From assembly GCF_015679325.1 (NCBI RefSeq), contig NZ_JADPVI010000001.1, positions 310,001 to 374,000 of the forward strand: DNA of 64,000 nt, read 5' to 3'. Of this stretch, positions 1 through 6,983 are shown in pieces (within the stretch, counting starts at the first letter, position 1; each line of letters starts with the position of its first letter). The position numbers and the translations under genes are program-made. Origin of the DNA: Kaistella gelatinilytica. Its GTDB lineage: Bacteria > Bacteroidota > Bacteroidia > Flavobacteriales > Weeksellaceae. The notes beneath the pieces are model-generated. The model searched no databases and had not been told where the DNA came from. It was given only the letters and a program-made list of their open reading frames with translations.

Positions 1-1
1 G

Positions 2-1249
2 TCCGAAGACACGCTTCAGAAAATTAAAGACTACGTAAAAAACAATAACGAAATTATTGCACGCGGAAATGGCAGATGTTACGGCGATGCAGCTCTTTCA
101 GAACATATTTTCTCAACGAAAAGATTAAATAAACTCATCAGTTTTGACCGCCTTAATGGAATTCTCGAATGTGAATCAGGACTTTTGCTTTCGGAAATTT
201 TAGAAGTCATCGTTCCTCAAGGTTATTTTCTTTACGTAACGCCCGGAACCAAATTTATTACGGTTGGCGGTGCGATCGCATCCGATGTTCATGGTAAAAA
301 TCATCATGCTGAAGGGTGTTTCTCTGAGTATGTCTTGTCTTTTTCTCTATTGAATGAAAATGGAGAGGTTTTAAATTGTTCTAAAACCGAAAACGCTGAA
401 AAATTTTGGTCAACCATAGGTGGAATGGGATTAACAGGAATTATACTTTCTGCAAAATTCAAATTAAAAAATATCGAAACTGGTTACATTCGTCAGGAAA
501 GCATCAAAGCAGAAAATCTAGACGAGATATTCAAACTATTTGATGAAAGCGAAAACTGGACTTACAATGTCGCCTGGATCGACTGTTTACAAACCGGTAA
601 TAATATCGGTCGTAGTATTTTGATGAGAGGTGAACATGCTTTTAAACATCAGTTGCCGAAAAATTTAGAGGAAAATCCATTACGATTAAAGAAAAAGTTT
701 AATCCAACAGTTCCTTTTTATTTTCCGAATTTTTTGCTGAGTAATTTCACCGTTAAGCTGTTCAATCTTCTTTACTTTAATAAGCAGCGCAATAAAGAAG
801 TCAAAAGCTATATCGATTATGAAACCTTTTTCTACCCTTTGGATGTCGTAAACGATTGGAATAAAATTTACGGTAAAAGTGGTTTTATACAGTATCAAAT
901 GGTGATTCCGAAAGAGAAAGGCAAGGAAGGAATGCGAAAAATCCTCGAAACTATCGCCAAGAGTGGAAACGGATCTTTCCTCGCAGTTTTGAAACTTTTT
1001 GGAAAAAATAATCCGGAAGCTTACAATTCATTTCCTCTGGAAGGATATACTTTGGCTTTAGATTTTAAGGTTAATTCAAAATTGAAAAATTTAGTTGAAA
1101 AATTAGATAAAATTGTTGAAGAGTATGGCGGCAGAATTTATCTGACGAAAGACAGCATGAGCAAGTCTTCTTTGACCAATTATCTTCAAAATGTGCAGAA
1201 TCCCAAGTTTGTTTCGATGCAGCACAAAAGGATCATCAATAATAATTAA
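2..1249 (+). CDS. FAD-binding oxidase, DprE1-like (5' end outside window)
   Basis: The reading frame is open from base 2, so the gene starts upstream of the window. The first visible residues include RGNGRCYGD, the FAD-pyrophosphate binding motif of PCMH/VAO-type flavoproteins. A second FAD-contact stretch, GGAIASDVHGKNHH, is encoded near 265-310. The C-terminal half resembles the cap domain of decaprenylphosphoryl-ribose 2'-oxidase (DprE1), which oxidises the 2'-OH of a polyprenyl-phospho-ribose. A DprE2-like reductase follows 20 bp downstream, which supports the epimerase pairing. The polyprenyl-pentose substrate is inferred from family and neighbour; another sugar-alcohol or aldonolactone oxidase is possible. 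An ATG at 185 is internal to the FAD domain and is not the start. Confidence 0.8.
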   Translation, partial: SEDTLQKIKDYVKNNNEIIARGNGRCYGDAALSEHIFSTKRLNKLISFDRLNGILECESGLLLSEILEVIVPQGYFLYVTPGTKFITVGGAIASDVHGKNHHAEGCFSEYVLSFSLLNENGEVLNCSKTENAEKFWSTIGGMGLTGIILSAKFKLKNIETGYIRQESIKAENLDEIFKLFDESENWTYNVAWIDCLQTGNNIGRSILMRGEHAFKHQLPKNLEENPLRLKKKFNPTVPFYFPNFLLSNFTVKLFNLLYFNKQRNKEVKSYIDYETFFYPLDVVNDWNKIYGKSGFIQYQMVIPKEKGKEGMRKILETIAKSGNGSFLAVLKLFGKNNPEAYNSFPLEGYTLALDFKVNSKLKNLVEKLDKIVEEYGGRIYLTKDSMSKSSLTNYLQNVQNPKFVSMQHKRIINNN

Positions 1250-1269
1250 TTTTCCATCACCTATCAAAT

Positions 1270-1995
1270 ATGATCATTCTCGGCAGCAATTCGGAAATTT
1301 CTCAGGCTTTTGTTGAAAAAGCGCTGGAAGCTCATGAAAAATATTCAACCATTTATCTTTTTACCTCTAATAAAGAAACTACGGAGAAATTCGCAAAACA
1401 TATCGATGTGAAATTTTTGCAGCAAACAGAAGTGATCGAACTGGATTTGAGAAAGGAAATTGATTATACCAAATTCGATCATATCAACTCTGATCTGCTT
1501 TTCTGTGCAACAGGTTATTTAGGAGAAGGAACAGAAGAAAGTCTTTATGATCAGAAGAACACCGAATTAATCATTGACATCAATTACGCAAAATTAGTTC
1601 CAGTTCTCAATTTTTTTGCTTCAAAGATGGAAAGACAACGTGCTGGAACGATGATCGTACTTTCCTCCGTTGCAGGCGAACGCGGAAGACAGAGTAATTT
1701 TATTTATGGAAGCGCAAAAGCCGGTTTGACAGCTTATCTAAGTGGTCTAAGAAATTATTTGTTCGAAAAAAAAGTACATGTTCTCACCGTGAAACCGGGT
1801 TTTATGGATACCAAAATGACGGAAGGTTTACCATTGAATCCCAAATTAACTGCGACACCGAAAGAGGCTGCAGAAGGAATTTACAAAGCGTATAAAAGTG
1901 GGAAAAATGTCGCTTATGTTCTACCAGTTTGGAGTGTAATCATGTTGATCATCAGAAATATTCCGGAGTTTATTTTTAAAAAATTAAAACTTTAA
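1270..1995 (+). CDS. SDR-family oxidoreductase, DprE2-like
   Basis: A 241-residue short-chain dehydrogenase. The N-terminal GSNSEIS (residues 5-11) replaces the usual TGxxxGIG loop, as in DprE2-type enzymes. The catalytic Ser lies in LSSVAG (about 132-133), and Tyr146 and Lys150 form YGSAK. DprE2 reduces the 2'-keto intermediate made by DprE1, giving the arabino epimer of a polyprenyl-phospho-pentose. The hydrophobic C-terminus (VIMLIIRNIPEFIFKKLKL) may associate with the membrane. It sits 20 bp after the DprE1-like gene and 40 bp before a HAD phosphatase, so probably in one transcript. The sugar substrate is inferred. Confidence 0.8.
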   Translation: MIILGSNSEISQAFVEKALEAHEKYSTIYLFTSNKETTEKFAKHIDVKFLQQTEVIELDLRKEIDYTKFDHINSDLLFCATGYLGEGTEESLYDQKNTELIIDINYAKLVPVLNFFASKMERQRAGTMIVLSSVAGERGRQSNFIYGSAKAGLTAYLSGLRNYLFEKKVHVLTVKPGFMDTKMTEGLPLNPKLTATPKEAAEGIYKAYKSGKNVAYVLPVWSVIMLIIRNIPEFIFKKLKL

Positions 1996-2035
1996 TTACG
2001 CCTCAAGTGCATTATCAATAATCTTTTAACAAAGT

Positions 2036-2623
2036 ATGAAGAAGCTGTATTTATTTGATTTCGACGGAACTTTAACCTACAAAGACACCATGTTTATGTA
2101 TCTTAAATTCTACAATCCATCTAAATTCAATATTCAGTTCATTAAACATATTCCGCTTTTTGTCCTTTTAAAATTAAAGCTTGCCGATGCTGAAAAGGTG
2201 AAGAAAAGTTTTATTTCATCCATATTGAAGGGAGAACGAAAAGCGAAGATTGAGAGGAAATCGCAGGCGTTTTTTGAAAAATATGAACTTGAAATTTTTC
2301 GAGAAAATGCCTTAGAATTCATTAGAAATATAGACCGGAAAAATACTGACAGTTATATTGTTTCTGCTTCGTTAGACATTTGGGTAAAACCGTTCGCGGA
2401 GAAACTCAATATAAAACTTATAGCGACCAGAGCTGAATTTGAAAATGATATTTTCACTGGAAATTTAATAGGGAGAAACTGCAATGGCGCTGAAAAATTA
2501 AATCGAATTAAAGAGGAAATTGGGGATAAAAAGTATGATAAAACAATTGCTTTCGGCGACACTTCCGGCGATAAAGAAATGTTAGCGTGGGCAAATGAAG
2601 GTCAGTTTGAATTTTTTCACTAA
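2036..2623 (+). CDS. HAD-superfamily (subclass IB) phosphatase
   Basis: A 195-residue HAD hydrolase. Motif I is DFDGT with Asp8 (nucleophile) and Asp10; motif II is the Ser in VSASLD (about 110-112); Lys154 is the likely motif III base; motif IV is FGDTSGDKEM with Asp175 and Asp179. The helical cap after motif I marks subclass IB, like phosphoserine phosphatase. Next to DprE1/DprE2-like genes, an attractive role is removal of the 5-phosphate from polyprenyl-phosphoribosyl phosphate, but this is inference; automatic annotation would say phosphoserine phosphatase-like. It is 40 bp downstream of the SDR gene. Confidence 0.8.
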   Translation: MKKLYLFDFDGTLTYKDTMFMYLKFYNPSKFNIQFIKHIPLFVLLKLKLADAEKVKKSFISSILKGERKAKIERKSQAFFEKYELEIFRENALEFIRNIDRKNTDSYIVSASLDIWVKPFAEKLNIKLIATRAEFENDIFTGNLIGRNCNGAEKLNRIKEEIGDKKYDKTIAFGDTSGDKEMLAWANEGQFEFFH

Positions 2624-2661
2624 TTTTATCGCCAGAAAAATCTAAAAAAAAGAAGGGAAAA

Positions 2662-3837
2662 ATGGAAAGAATTTACTTGGATAATGCGGCTACAACGCCA
2701 CTTTCTGAAGAAGTAATCGATGCGATGGTTGAGGTTATGAAAACAAATTACGGTAATCCGTCTTCGACGCACAGTTTGGGGCAGGATGCTAAAGTTTTGA
2801 TTGAAAATGTAAGAAGACAAGTTGCGGATTATCTTCATGTATCTCCTGCAGAAATTATTTTCACTTCTTGCGGAACTGAATCGAACAACATGATCATCAA
2901 ATCTTGTGTAGATCACTTGGGAGTTGAAAGAATCATCACTTCTCCGATGGAGCACAAATGCGTTGCTGAAACAGTTTTGGATATGAAGAAGCGCCGAGGA
3001 GTGGAAGTAGTCTATCTTCGTCCTGATAAAAAAGGAGATTTTGATTTAGTGAAATTAGAAGAATTGATCAAGAGCTCCGACAAGAAGACTTTAGTTACTT
3101 TAATTCATGCAAATAACGAGATCGGAAACCTTTTAGATATTAAGAAAGTTGCAGAAATGTGCAAATTAAATAATGTATTGTTTCATTCAGATACGGTACA
3201 GTCGATGGCGCACATGGAGATGGATTTCTCTCAAATTCCTGTAGACTTCGCCTCTTGCAGTGCCCACAAATTCCACGGACCAAAAGGAAGTGGTTTTGCA
3301 TTCATTAGAAAAGCTTCAGGTTTAAAGGGAATTATTACCGGTGGACCGCAAGAAAGATCTTTACGAGCAGGAACGGAAAATGTGTGTGGCATCGTAGGTT
3401 TGGGTAAGGCGTTAGAACTTTCCCTGGATCATATGGAGCAATATGCTTCTCACATGAAAGAGATTAAAAATTATACGAGAGATCGCCTTTTAGCTGAAAT
3501 TGAAGGCGTGAAATTCAACGGTCGAAGTGCCGAAGAAGATACAAGTTTATATACAGTATTGAGCGTTTTATTGCCTTTCAAAGATCCAATGATCGGTCTT
3601 AAACTTGATATGAAAGGGATTGCAATTTCTCAGGGAAGTGCCTGTTCATCGGGTGCTGCAAAACCATCTATGGTGATGATGATGATTTTAGAAGAGGAGG
3701 AAATGGAAGATTGTACGCCTTTGCGTGTTTCTTTCAGTCATTTAACCACGAAAGAGGAAATTGATGCTTTAATTGACGCGTTGAAAGAAATTTCAGCCTC
3801 CTTTAATATAGAAAAAACAAATGTTCAGCATAGATAA
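2662..3837 (+). CDS. Cysteine desulfurase family PLP enzyme
   Basis: A 391-residue class V aminotransferase fold. The N-terminus YLDNAATTPL and GNPSSTHSLG are NifS/IscS signatures. The PLP lysine is Lys203 in SAHKFHGPKG, and the sulfur-carrying cysteine is Cys328 in QGSACSSGA. These features support L-cysteine to L-alanine plus enzyme persulfide, feeding Fe-S cluster or tRNA thiolation chemistry. No iscU, sufE or mnmA lies beside it, so the acceptor is unknown. The start ATG at 2662 follows an AAGGGAAAA stretch and is 38 bp after the HAD gene. Thioredoxin follows 68 bp downstream from its own promoter. Confidence 0.9.
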   Translation: MERIYLDNAATTPLSEEVIDAMVEVMKTNYGNPSSTHSLGQDAKVLIENVRRQVADYLHVSPAEIIFTSCGTESNNMIIKSCVDHLGVERIITSPMEHKCVAETVLDMKKRRGVEVVYLRPDKKGDFDLVKLEELIKSSDKKTLVTLIHANNEIGNLLDIKKVAEMCKLNNVLFHSDTVQSMAHMEMDFSQIPVDFASCSAHKFHGPKGSGFAFIRKASGLKGIITGGPQERSLRAGTENVCGIVGLGKALELSLDHMEQYASHMKEIKNYTRDRLLAEIEGVKFNGRSAEEDTSLYTVLSVLLPFKDPMIGLKLDMKGIAISQGSACSSGAAKPSMVMMMILEEEEMEDCTPLRVSFSHLTTKEEIDALIDALKEISASFNIEKTNVQHR

Positions 3838-3865
3838 TTTACTTTTTGCCTTGGCGGGAAAATTG

Positions 3866-3873
3866 TAAATTTG
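3866..3873 (+). promoter_or_regulatory. Promoter of trxA (TAnnTTTG)
   Basis: TAAATTTG at 3866-3873 matches the Bacteroidota -7 element, with TTTG at 3845-3848 and a 17-nt spacer as the -33 box. Transcription should start near 3878, leaving a leader of about 28 nt before the trxA ATG. Confidence 0.6.
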
Positions 3874-3905
3874 TACTTTAAACTTAATTTAAAAATATTA
3901 AAAAA

Positions 3906-4223
3906 ATGGCATTAGAAATTACAGATCAATCATTTCAGGAAATGGTTTTGAATTCAGATAAACCGGTATTGGTAGATTTTTGGGCAGTTTGGTGTGGACC
4001 TTGTAGAATGTTGGGACCAATTGTTGAAGAAATCGCTGCTGATTTTGAAGGAAAAGCAGTAGTTGGAAAAGTAGACGTTGATAACAATCAGCAAGTTTCT
4101 GTGGACTATGGAATCAGAAATATACCTACAGTTTTGATCTTCAAAGGTGGACAAGTAGTTGATAAAATCGTTGGAGTTGCATCGAAAGAGGTAATTGCAG
4201 AAAAATTATCGGCACATTTATAA
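3906..4223 (+). CDS. trxA: Thioredoxin
   Basis: A 105-residue cytoplasmic thioredoxin of normal length. The redox motif WCGPC occupies residues 29-33, and the cis-proline is Pro74 in NIPTVLIF. The N-terminus ALEITDQSFQEMVLNSDKPV aligns with the canonical beta1-alpha1 region and no signal peptide is present. It reduces protein disulfides with electrons from thioredoxin reductase, which is not in the window. It is monocistronic, with its own promoter and a strong terminator at 4244. Confidence 0.95.
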   Translation: MALEITDQSFQEMVLNSDKPVLVDFWAVWCGPCRMLGPIVEEIAADFEGKAVVGKVDVDNNQQVSVDYGIRNIPTVLIFKGGQVVDKIVGVASKEVIAEKLSAHL

Positions 4224-4243
4224 AAAATAAGCACGTGATACTT

Positions 4244-4276
4244 AATGCTTTCGATAATCGGAGGCATTTTTTTTGT
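4244..4276 (+). terminator. Rho-independent terminator of trxA
   Basis: Stem AATGCTTTCGA (4244-4254) pairs with TCGGAGGCATT (4258-4268), with G-T wobbles and a TAA loop, followed by eight or more T residues. Confidence 0.8.
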
Positions 4277-4284
4277 GAAAATGT

Positions 4285-4314
4285 TTTGTAGATAGGGATA
4301 AAGTTGTATTTTTG
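4285..4314 (+). promoter_or_regulatory. Promoter of the tRNA-Asp array
   Basis: TTTG at 4285-4288 and TATTTTTG at 4307-4314 with an 18-nt spacer match the Bacteroidota -33/-7 consensus. The predicted start is near 4319, about 30 nt before the first tRNA-Asp. Confidence 0.65.
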
Positions 4315-4350
4315 CACTCACCAAAAAGAAGCATAGTTTCTTATTCTAAT

Positions 4351-4424
4351 GATCCGGTAGTTCAGCTGGTTAGAATGCCGCCCTGTCACGGCGGAGGTCG
4401 CGGGTTCGAATCCCGTCCGGATCG
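4351..4424 (+). tRNA. tRNA-Asp (GTC), intact copy 1
   Basis: The 74-nt gene folds fully. Acceptor stem GATCCGG pairs with CCGGATC (4417-4423), discriminator G is 4424, the D arm contains AGCTGGTTAGA, the anticodon loop CTGTCAC carries GTC, and the T arm is GCGGG-TTCGAAT-CCCGT. The 3' CCA is not encoded (only CA follows). It is the first of four tRNA-Asp-derived units spaced 104-108 bp apart. Confidence 0.97.
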
Positions 4425-4454
4425 CAAAAAGTTCATCAATACTTTTCAAAAATT

Positions 4455-4531
4455 GATCCGGTAGTTCAGCTGGTTAGAATGCCGCCCTGTCATCTCGTTG
4501 ATGACGAGACGGATTCAAAAGTTGAGACGGG
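4455..4531 (+). pseudogene. Chimeric tRNA-Asp remnant, copy 2
   Basis: The 5' half is identical to the intact tRNA-Asp from the acceptor strand through the anticodon (GATCCGG to CTGTCA). It then switches to TCTCGTTGATGACGAGACGG and a decayed T-arm (GATTCAAAAGTTGAGACGG). The anticodon 3' stem, variable loop and acceptor 3' strand are lost, so it cannot fold as a tRNA. The substituted part forms a small hairpin, TCTCGT/ACGAGA. Confidence 0.85.
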
Positions 4532-4562
4532 AAAAAGTTCATCAATACTTTTCAAAAAAATT

Positions 4563-4639
4563 GATCCGGTAGTTCAGCTGGTTAGAATGCCGCCCTGTCA
4601 TCTCGTTGATGACGAGACGGGTTCAAAAGTTGAGTCGGT
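4563..4639 (+). pseudogene. Chimeric tRNA-Asp remnant, copy 3
   Basis: It has the same architecture as copy 2: an intact 5' tRNA half through CTGTCA, then TCTCGTTGATGACGAGACGG and a decayed T-arm. It differs from copy 2 at a few positions, for example GGGTTCAAAA against GGATTCAAAA. The spacer AAAAGTTCATCAATACTTTT is shared between units, so copies 2 and 3 probably arose by tandem duplication after the chimera formed. Confidence 0.85.
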
Positions 4640-4668
4640 AAAAAGTTCATCAATACTTTTCAAAAATT

Positions 4669-4742
4669 GATCCGGTAGTTCAGCTGGTTAGAATGCCGCC
4701 CTGTCACGGCGGAGGTCGCGGGTTCGAATCCCGTCCGGATCG
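4669..4742 (+). tRNA. tRNA-Asp (GTC), intact copy 2
   Basis: A second complete 74-nt tRNA-Asp whose sequence is identical to the copy at 4351. All four stems pair, the anticodon is GTC, discriminator G is at 4742, and no CCA is encoded. It is followed two bases later by a strong intrinsic terminator, so it closes the tRNA transcript. Confidence 0.97.
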
Positions 4743-4744
4743 CA

Positions 4745-4777
4745 AGTCTCTCAAATTTTATTTGAGAGACTTTTTTT
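4745..4777 (+). terminator. Terminator of tRNA-Asp array (repeat unit 1)
   Basis: A perfect 12-bp stem, AGTCTCTCAAAT with ATTTGAGAGACT, has a TTT loop and seven T residues. The same hairpin recurs at 5249 and 5389 behind tRNA 3' fragments. Confidence 0.9.
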
Positions 4778-4820
4778 GTGAAGTATTTACTTTCATCTTA
4801 AATCCCTAAAAGTTTACTTT

Positions 4821-4862
4821 TTAGAATATCGTCCTGTCATTTGGACGAGACGGATTCGAATT
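4821..4862 (+). pseudogene. tRNA-Asp-derived fragment, copy 5
   Basis: The fragment begins TTAGAATATCGTCCTGTCAT (D-loop 3' end through anticodon of tRNA-Asp with substitutions), followed by TTGGACGAGACGGATTCGAA. No acceptor or D-stem 5' strand is present. It lies just upstream of the GIY-YIG gene and is the left fragment flanking it. Confidence 0.7.
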
Positions 4863-4949
4863 TTCTCACCTAGAAACCACACAATTCTCGAGAGTTTCAT
4901 GGAATATCTTTTTCTAAAATTGTATTTATTTTTTATGTATTTTTCTTTT

Positions 4950-5189
4950 ATGAAATTTTACGTCTACATACTTTATTCACCTTCTTTAAATATTTATTAT
5001 AAAGGATTTTCTACGGATGTTGAAAAACGATTGAAGTATCATTTCAATTCTGAGCACAAATTTACATCGAAAACTCGTGATTGGGTAATTGTTTATAAGC
5101 AAGAATTCTTAGAAAAGTCAGATGCGTTAAAAGAAGAAAAACGTTTAAAAAAACTAAATCGTAAATCGATAGAAAAATTAATTTCTTAG
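4950..5189 (+). CDS. GIY-YIG nuclease family protein
   Basis: A 79-residue single-domain GIY-YIG nuclease. Tyr4/Tyr6 in FYVYILYS are the first motif, YYKGFS (16-21) stands for YIG, Arg27 is in DVEKRLKYH, and EEKRLKKLNRKSIEKL follows at the C-terminus. The start at 4950 matches the usual MxxYVYIL beginning; ATGs at 4899 and 4935 would add an unusual hydrophobic extension. Small proteins of this type are common in Bacteroidota and their substrates are generally unknown. The gene lies between tRNA-Asp fragments carrying a repeated terminator, and its stop codon TAG is the first part of a tRNA-derived TTAGAAT. A homing or repair role at tRNA-Asp is inferred from position only. Confidence 0.8.
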   Translation: MKFYVYILYSPSLNIYYKGFSTDVEKRLKYHFNSEHKFTSKTRDWVIVYKQEFLEKSDALKEEKRLKKLNRKSIEKLIS

Positions 5190-5246
5190 AATATCGTACT
5201 GTCATCTCGTCATTGGACGAGACGGGTTCGAATCCCGTCCGGATCG
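5186..5246 (+). pseudogene. tRNA-Asp-derived 3' fragment, copy 6
   Basis: TTAGAATATCGTACTGTCA is followed by the hairpin TCTCGTC-ATTG-GACGAGA, and then a perfect tRNA T-arm and acceptor 3' strand (ACGGG-TTCGAAT-CCCGT-CCGGATC-G). The 5' acceptor strand and most of the D arm are missing. It overlaps the last codons of the GIY-YIG gene. Confidence 0.85.
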
Positions 5247-5248
5247 CA

Positions 5249-5282
5249 AGTCTCTCAAATTTTATTTGAGAGACTTTTTTTT
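5249..5282 (+). terminator. Terminator (repeat unit 2)
   Basis: The 12-bp stem and TTT loop are identical to those at 4745, followed by eight T residues. It ends the GIY-YIG transcript as well. Confidence 0.85.
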
Positions 5283-5325
5283 GTGAAATATTTAATTTCA
5301 TCTTAAATCTCAAAATACTTATTTC

Positions 5326-5386
5326 TTAGAATGCCGCCCTGTCATCTCGTCATTAAACGAGACGGGTTCGAATCCCGTCCGGATCG
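5326..5386 (+). pseudogene. tRNA-Asp-derived 3' fragment, copy 7
   Basis: TTAGAATGCCGCCCTGTCA is native tRNA-Asp sequence, followed by TCTCGTCATTAAACGAGA and an intact T-arm plus acceptor 3' strand. It differs from copy 6 mainly in the hairpin loop (ATTAAA against ATTGG). It lacks the 5' acceptor strand. Confidence 0.85.
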
Positions 5387-5388
5387 CA

Positions 5389-5421
5389 AGTCTCTCAAAT
5401 TTATTTGGGAGACTTTTTTTT
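5389..5421 (+). terminator. Terminator (repeat unit 3)
   Basis: This is the third copy of the AGTCTCTCAAAT hairpin, with one C-to-T-type change giving a wobble pair (ATTTGGGAGACT), a TT loop and eight T residues. Confidence 0.75.
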
Positions 5422-5648
5422 GTGAAGTACTAAACTAAATTGTAAAGCTATAGAAGAATTGATAAGTTGGAATAGAATACGATCAGCGCTGTTTATTTTT
5501 TATTCTTTCAATTCTTAATCACTCTTCAAAATCATTATTAAATCCTGTTAAATGGATAATTCTCCCTCTATAAAATTTTGTTTAGTGCGTAAAAAACACT
5601 AATATTGTTATAGATCAAATAACTTGTAATTAACAAAATTTATTAAGT

Positions 5649-6917
5649 ATGAAACCCAATGTCATCTCAATCGTACTCGGTGGTGGAAGAGGAAGTCGGC
5701 TGTTTCCGTTAACCTATTCCCGCTCAAAACCTGCTGTTCCTATTGCAGGAAAATACAGATTAGTTGATATTCCTATTTCTAACTGTTTAAATTCGGGCTA
5801 CAACAAGATTTTAGTCTTAACCCAGTTTAATTCGGCCTCTTTGAATTCGCACATTAAGAATTCTTATCATTTTGATATATTCAGCAGAGGTTTCGTTGAT
5901 ATTTTAGCCGCAGAACAAAATGTAGAAAACGATCAGTGGTATCAAGGGACTGCAGATGCCGTGCGCCAGTCGATGAAGCATTTGGATAAATATGATTATG
6001 AATATATCTTAATCTTATCCGGTGATCAGCTTTATCAAATGGATTTCAGGGAGCTTATCGATTACCATTGCAAAAACGAAGGCGATATTACTATTGCTAC
6101 CATTCCTGTAAATGCGAAAGATGCTCCAGGTTTTGGAATTTTAAAATCAGATGATGACGGAAATATCACTTCATTCATCGAAAAACCGAGTTCTGATTTG
6201 TTGAATGACTGGAAATCAGAAGTGTCTGAGAAAAGCAGGAATGAAGGCAAAGAATATTTGGCTTCTATGGGAATTTATGTTTTCAGCAAAGCAGTATTGA
6301 AAAAGATGTTTTCAGAAGATCCCGGCGATGATTTTGGAGGTGAATTAATTCCGAACGGAATAGGAACTTATAAAACGTTAAGCTTTCAATATGATGGTTA
6401 TTGGACAGATATTGGAACCATAGAATCTTTCTTTGATGCTAACATCGATTTAACCAGAGATTTTCCGAAATTCAATCTATTCAGTAATGCACCGATTTAC
6501 ACAAGAGCGAGAATGCTTCCGCCTTCAAAGATTTTAGGATCGTATGTAAGCAAAGCTATTTTTGGCGATGGTTGTATCGTGATGGCAGATAAGATTGAAA
6601 ACTCTCTCGTGGGAAACCGAAGTAGAATTGATAAAGGGAGCACCTTAATGTGTACCTATATGATGGGAGCAGATCTGTATCAAAATACGGAAGACATCAT
6701 TTCTAATGATCAAAATGGTGTTCCAAATTTGGGTGTAGGAAAATATTGTTACATCGAAAATGCAATTCTCGATAAAAACTGCAGCATTGGTGATAATGTT
6801 CGCATTATCGGGGGGAAACATCTTCCTGATGGCGATTATGAGAACCATTCAATCAAGGACGGAATTGTAGTAGTGAAGAAAAATGCAGTAATTAGTGCAG
6901 GAACTATAATTCCCTAA
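5649..6917 (+). CDS. glgC: Glucose-1-phosphate adenylyltransferase
   Basis: A 422-residue ADP-glucose pyrophosphorylase. GGGRGSRL (11-18) is the nucleotide-binding loop, and SRSKPAVPIAGKYRLVDIPI follows at about 24-43. LSGDQLYQMD carries the metal-binding Asp region, and SMGIYVF and DFGGELIP are further family blocks. The C-terminal third is a left-handed beta-helix. It makes ADP-glucose from ATP and glucose-1-phosphate for glycogen synthesis. No glgA or glgB is beside it, which is unusual. It is monocistronic, with a terminator directly after it, and the upstream 230 bp hold no other gene. Confidence 0.93.
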   Translation: MKPNVISIVLGGGRGSRLFPLTYSRSKPAVPIAGKYRLVDIPISNCLNSGYNKILVLTQFNSASLNSHIKNSYHFDIFSRGFVDILAAEQNVENDQWYQGTADAVRQSMKHLDKYDYEYILILSGDQLYQMDFRELIDYHCKNEGDITIATIPVNAKDAPGFGILKSDDDGNITSFIEKPSSDLLNDWKSEVSEKSRNEGKEYLASMGIYVFSKAVLKKMFSEDPGDDFGGELIPNGIGTYKTLSFQYDGYWTDIGTIESFFDANIDLTRDFPKFNLFSNAPIYTRARMLPPSKILGSYVSKAIFGDGCIVMADKIENSLVGNRSRIDKGSTLMCTYMMGADLYQNTEDIISNDQNGVPNLGVGKYCYIENAILDKNCSIGDNVRIIGGKHLPDGDYENHSIKDGIVVVKKNAVISAGTIIP

Positions 6918-6937
6918 ATGAAATTATTCGATCAAGA

Positions 6938-6970
6938 AACACGGCAATATTTTTATCGCCGTGTTTTTTT
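6938..6970 (+). terminator. Terminator of glgC
   Basis: AACACGGC (6938-6945) pairs with GCCGTGTT (6958-6965), followed by a T run. Confidence 0.8.
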
Positions 6971-6983
6971 GTACTAGTTTTTG

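Noticed and set aside
4479..4670. Open frame of 63 codons through chimeric tRNA copies
   Set aside because: It only reflects the repeat of the tRNA-derived unit (the same peptide MPPCHLVDDET appears twice) and has no independent coding signal.
5062..5313. Minus-strand frame of 83 codons containing TGFEPV
   Set aside because: TGFEPV is what the reverse complement of a tRNA T-arm encodes, and the frame runs antisense to the GIY-YIG gene.
4351..5421. CRISPR-like array
   Set aside because: Repeats are tRNA-Asp derived, about 105 bp apart and partly degraded, with shared spacers and no cas genes.
5422..5648. Possible riboswitch upstream of glgC
   Set aside because: The 227 bp are AT-rich without a convincing structured motif; only weak -7-like strings are present.
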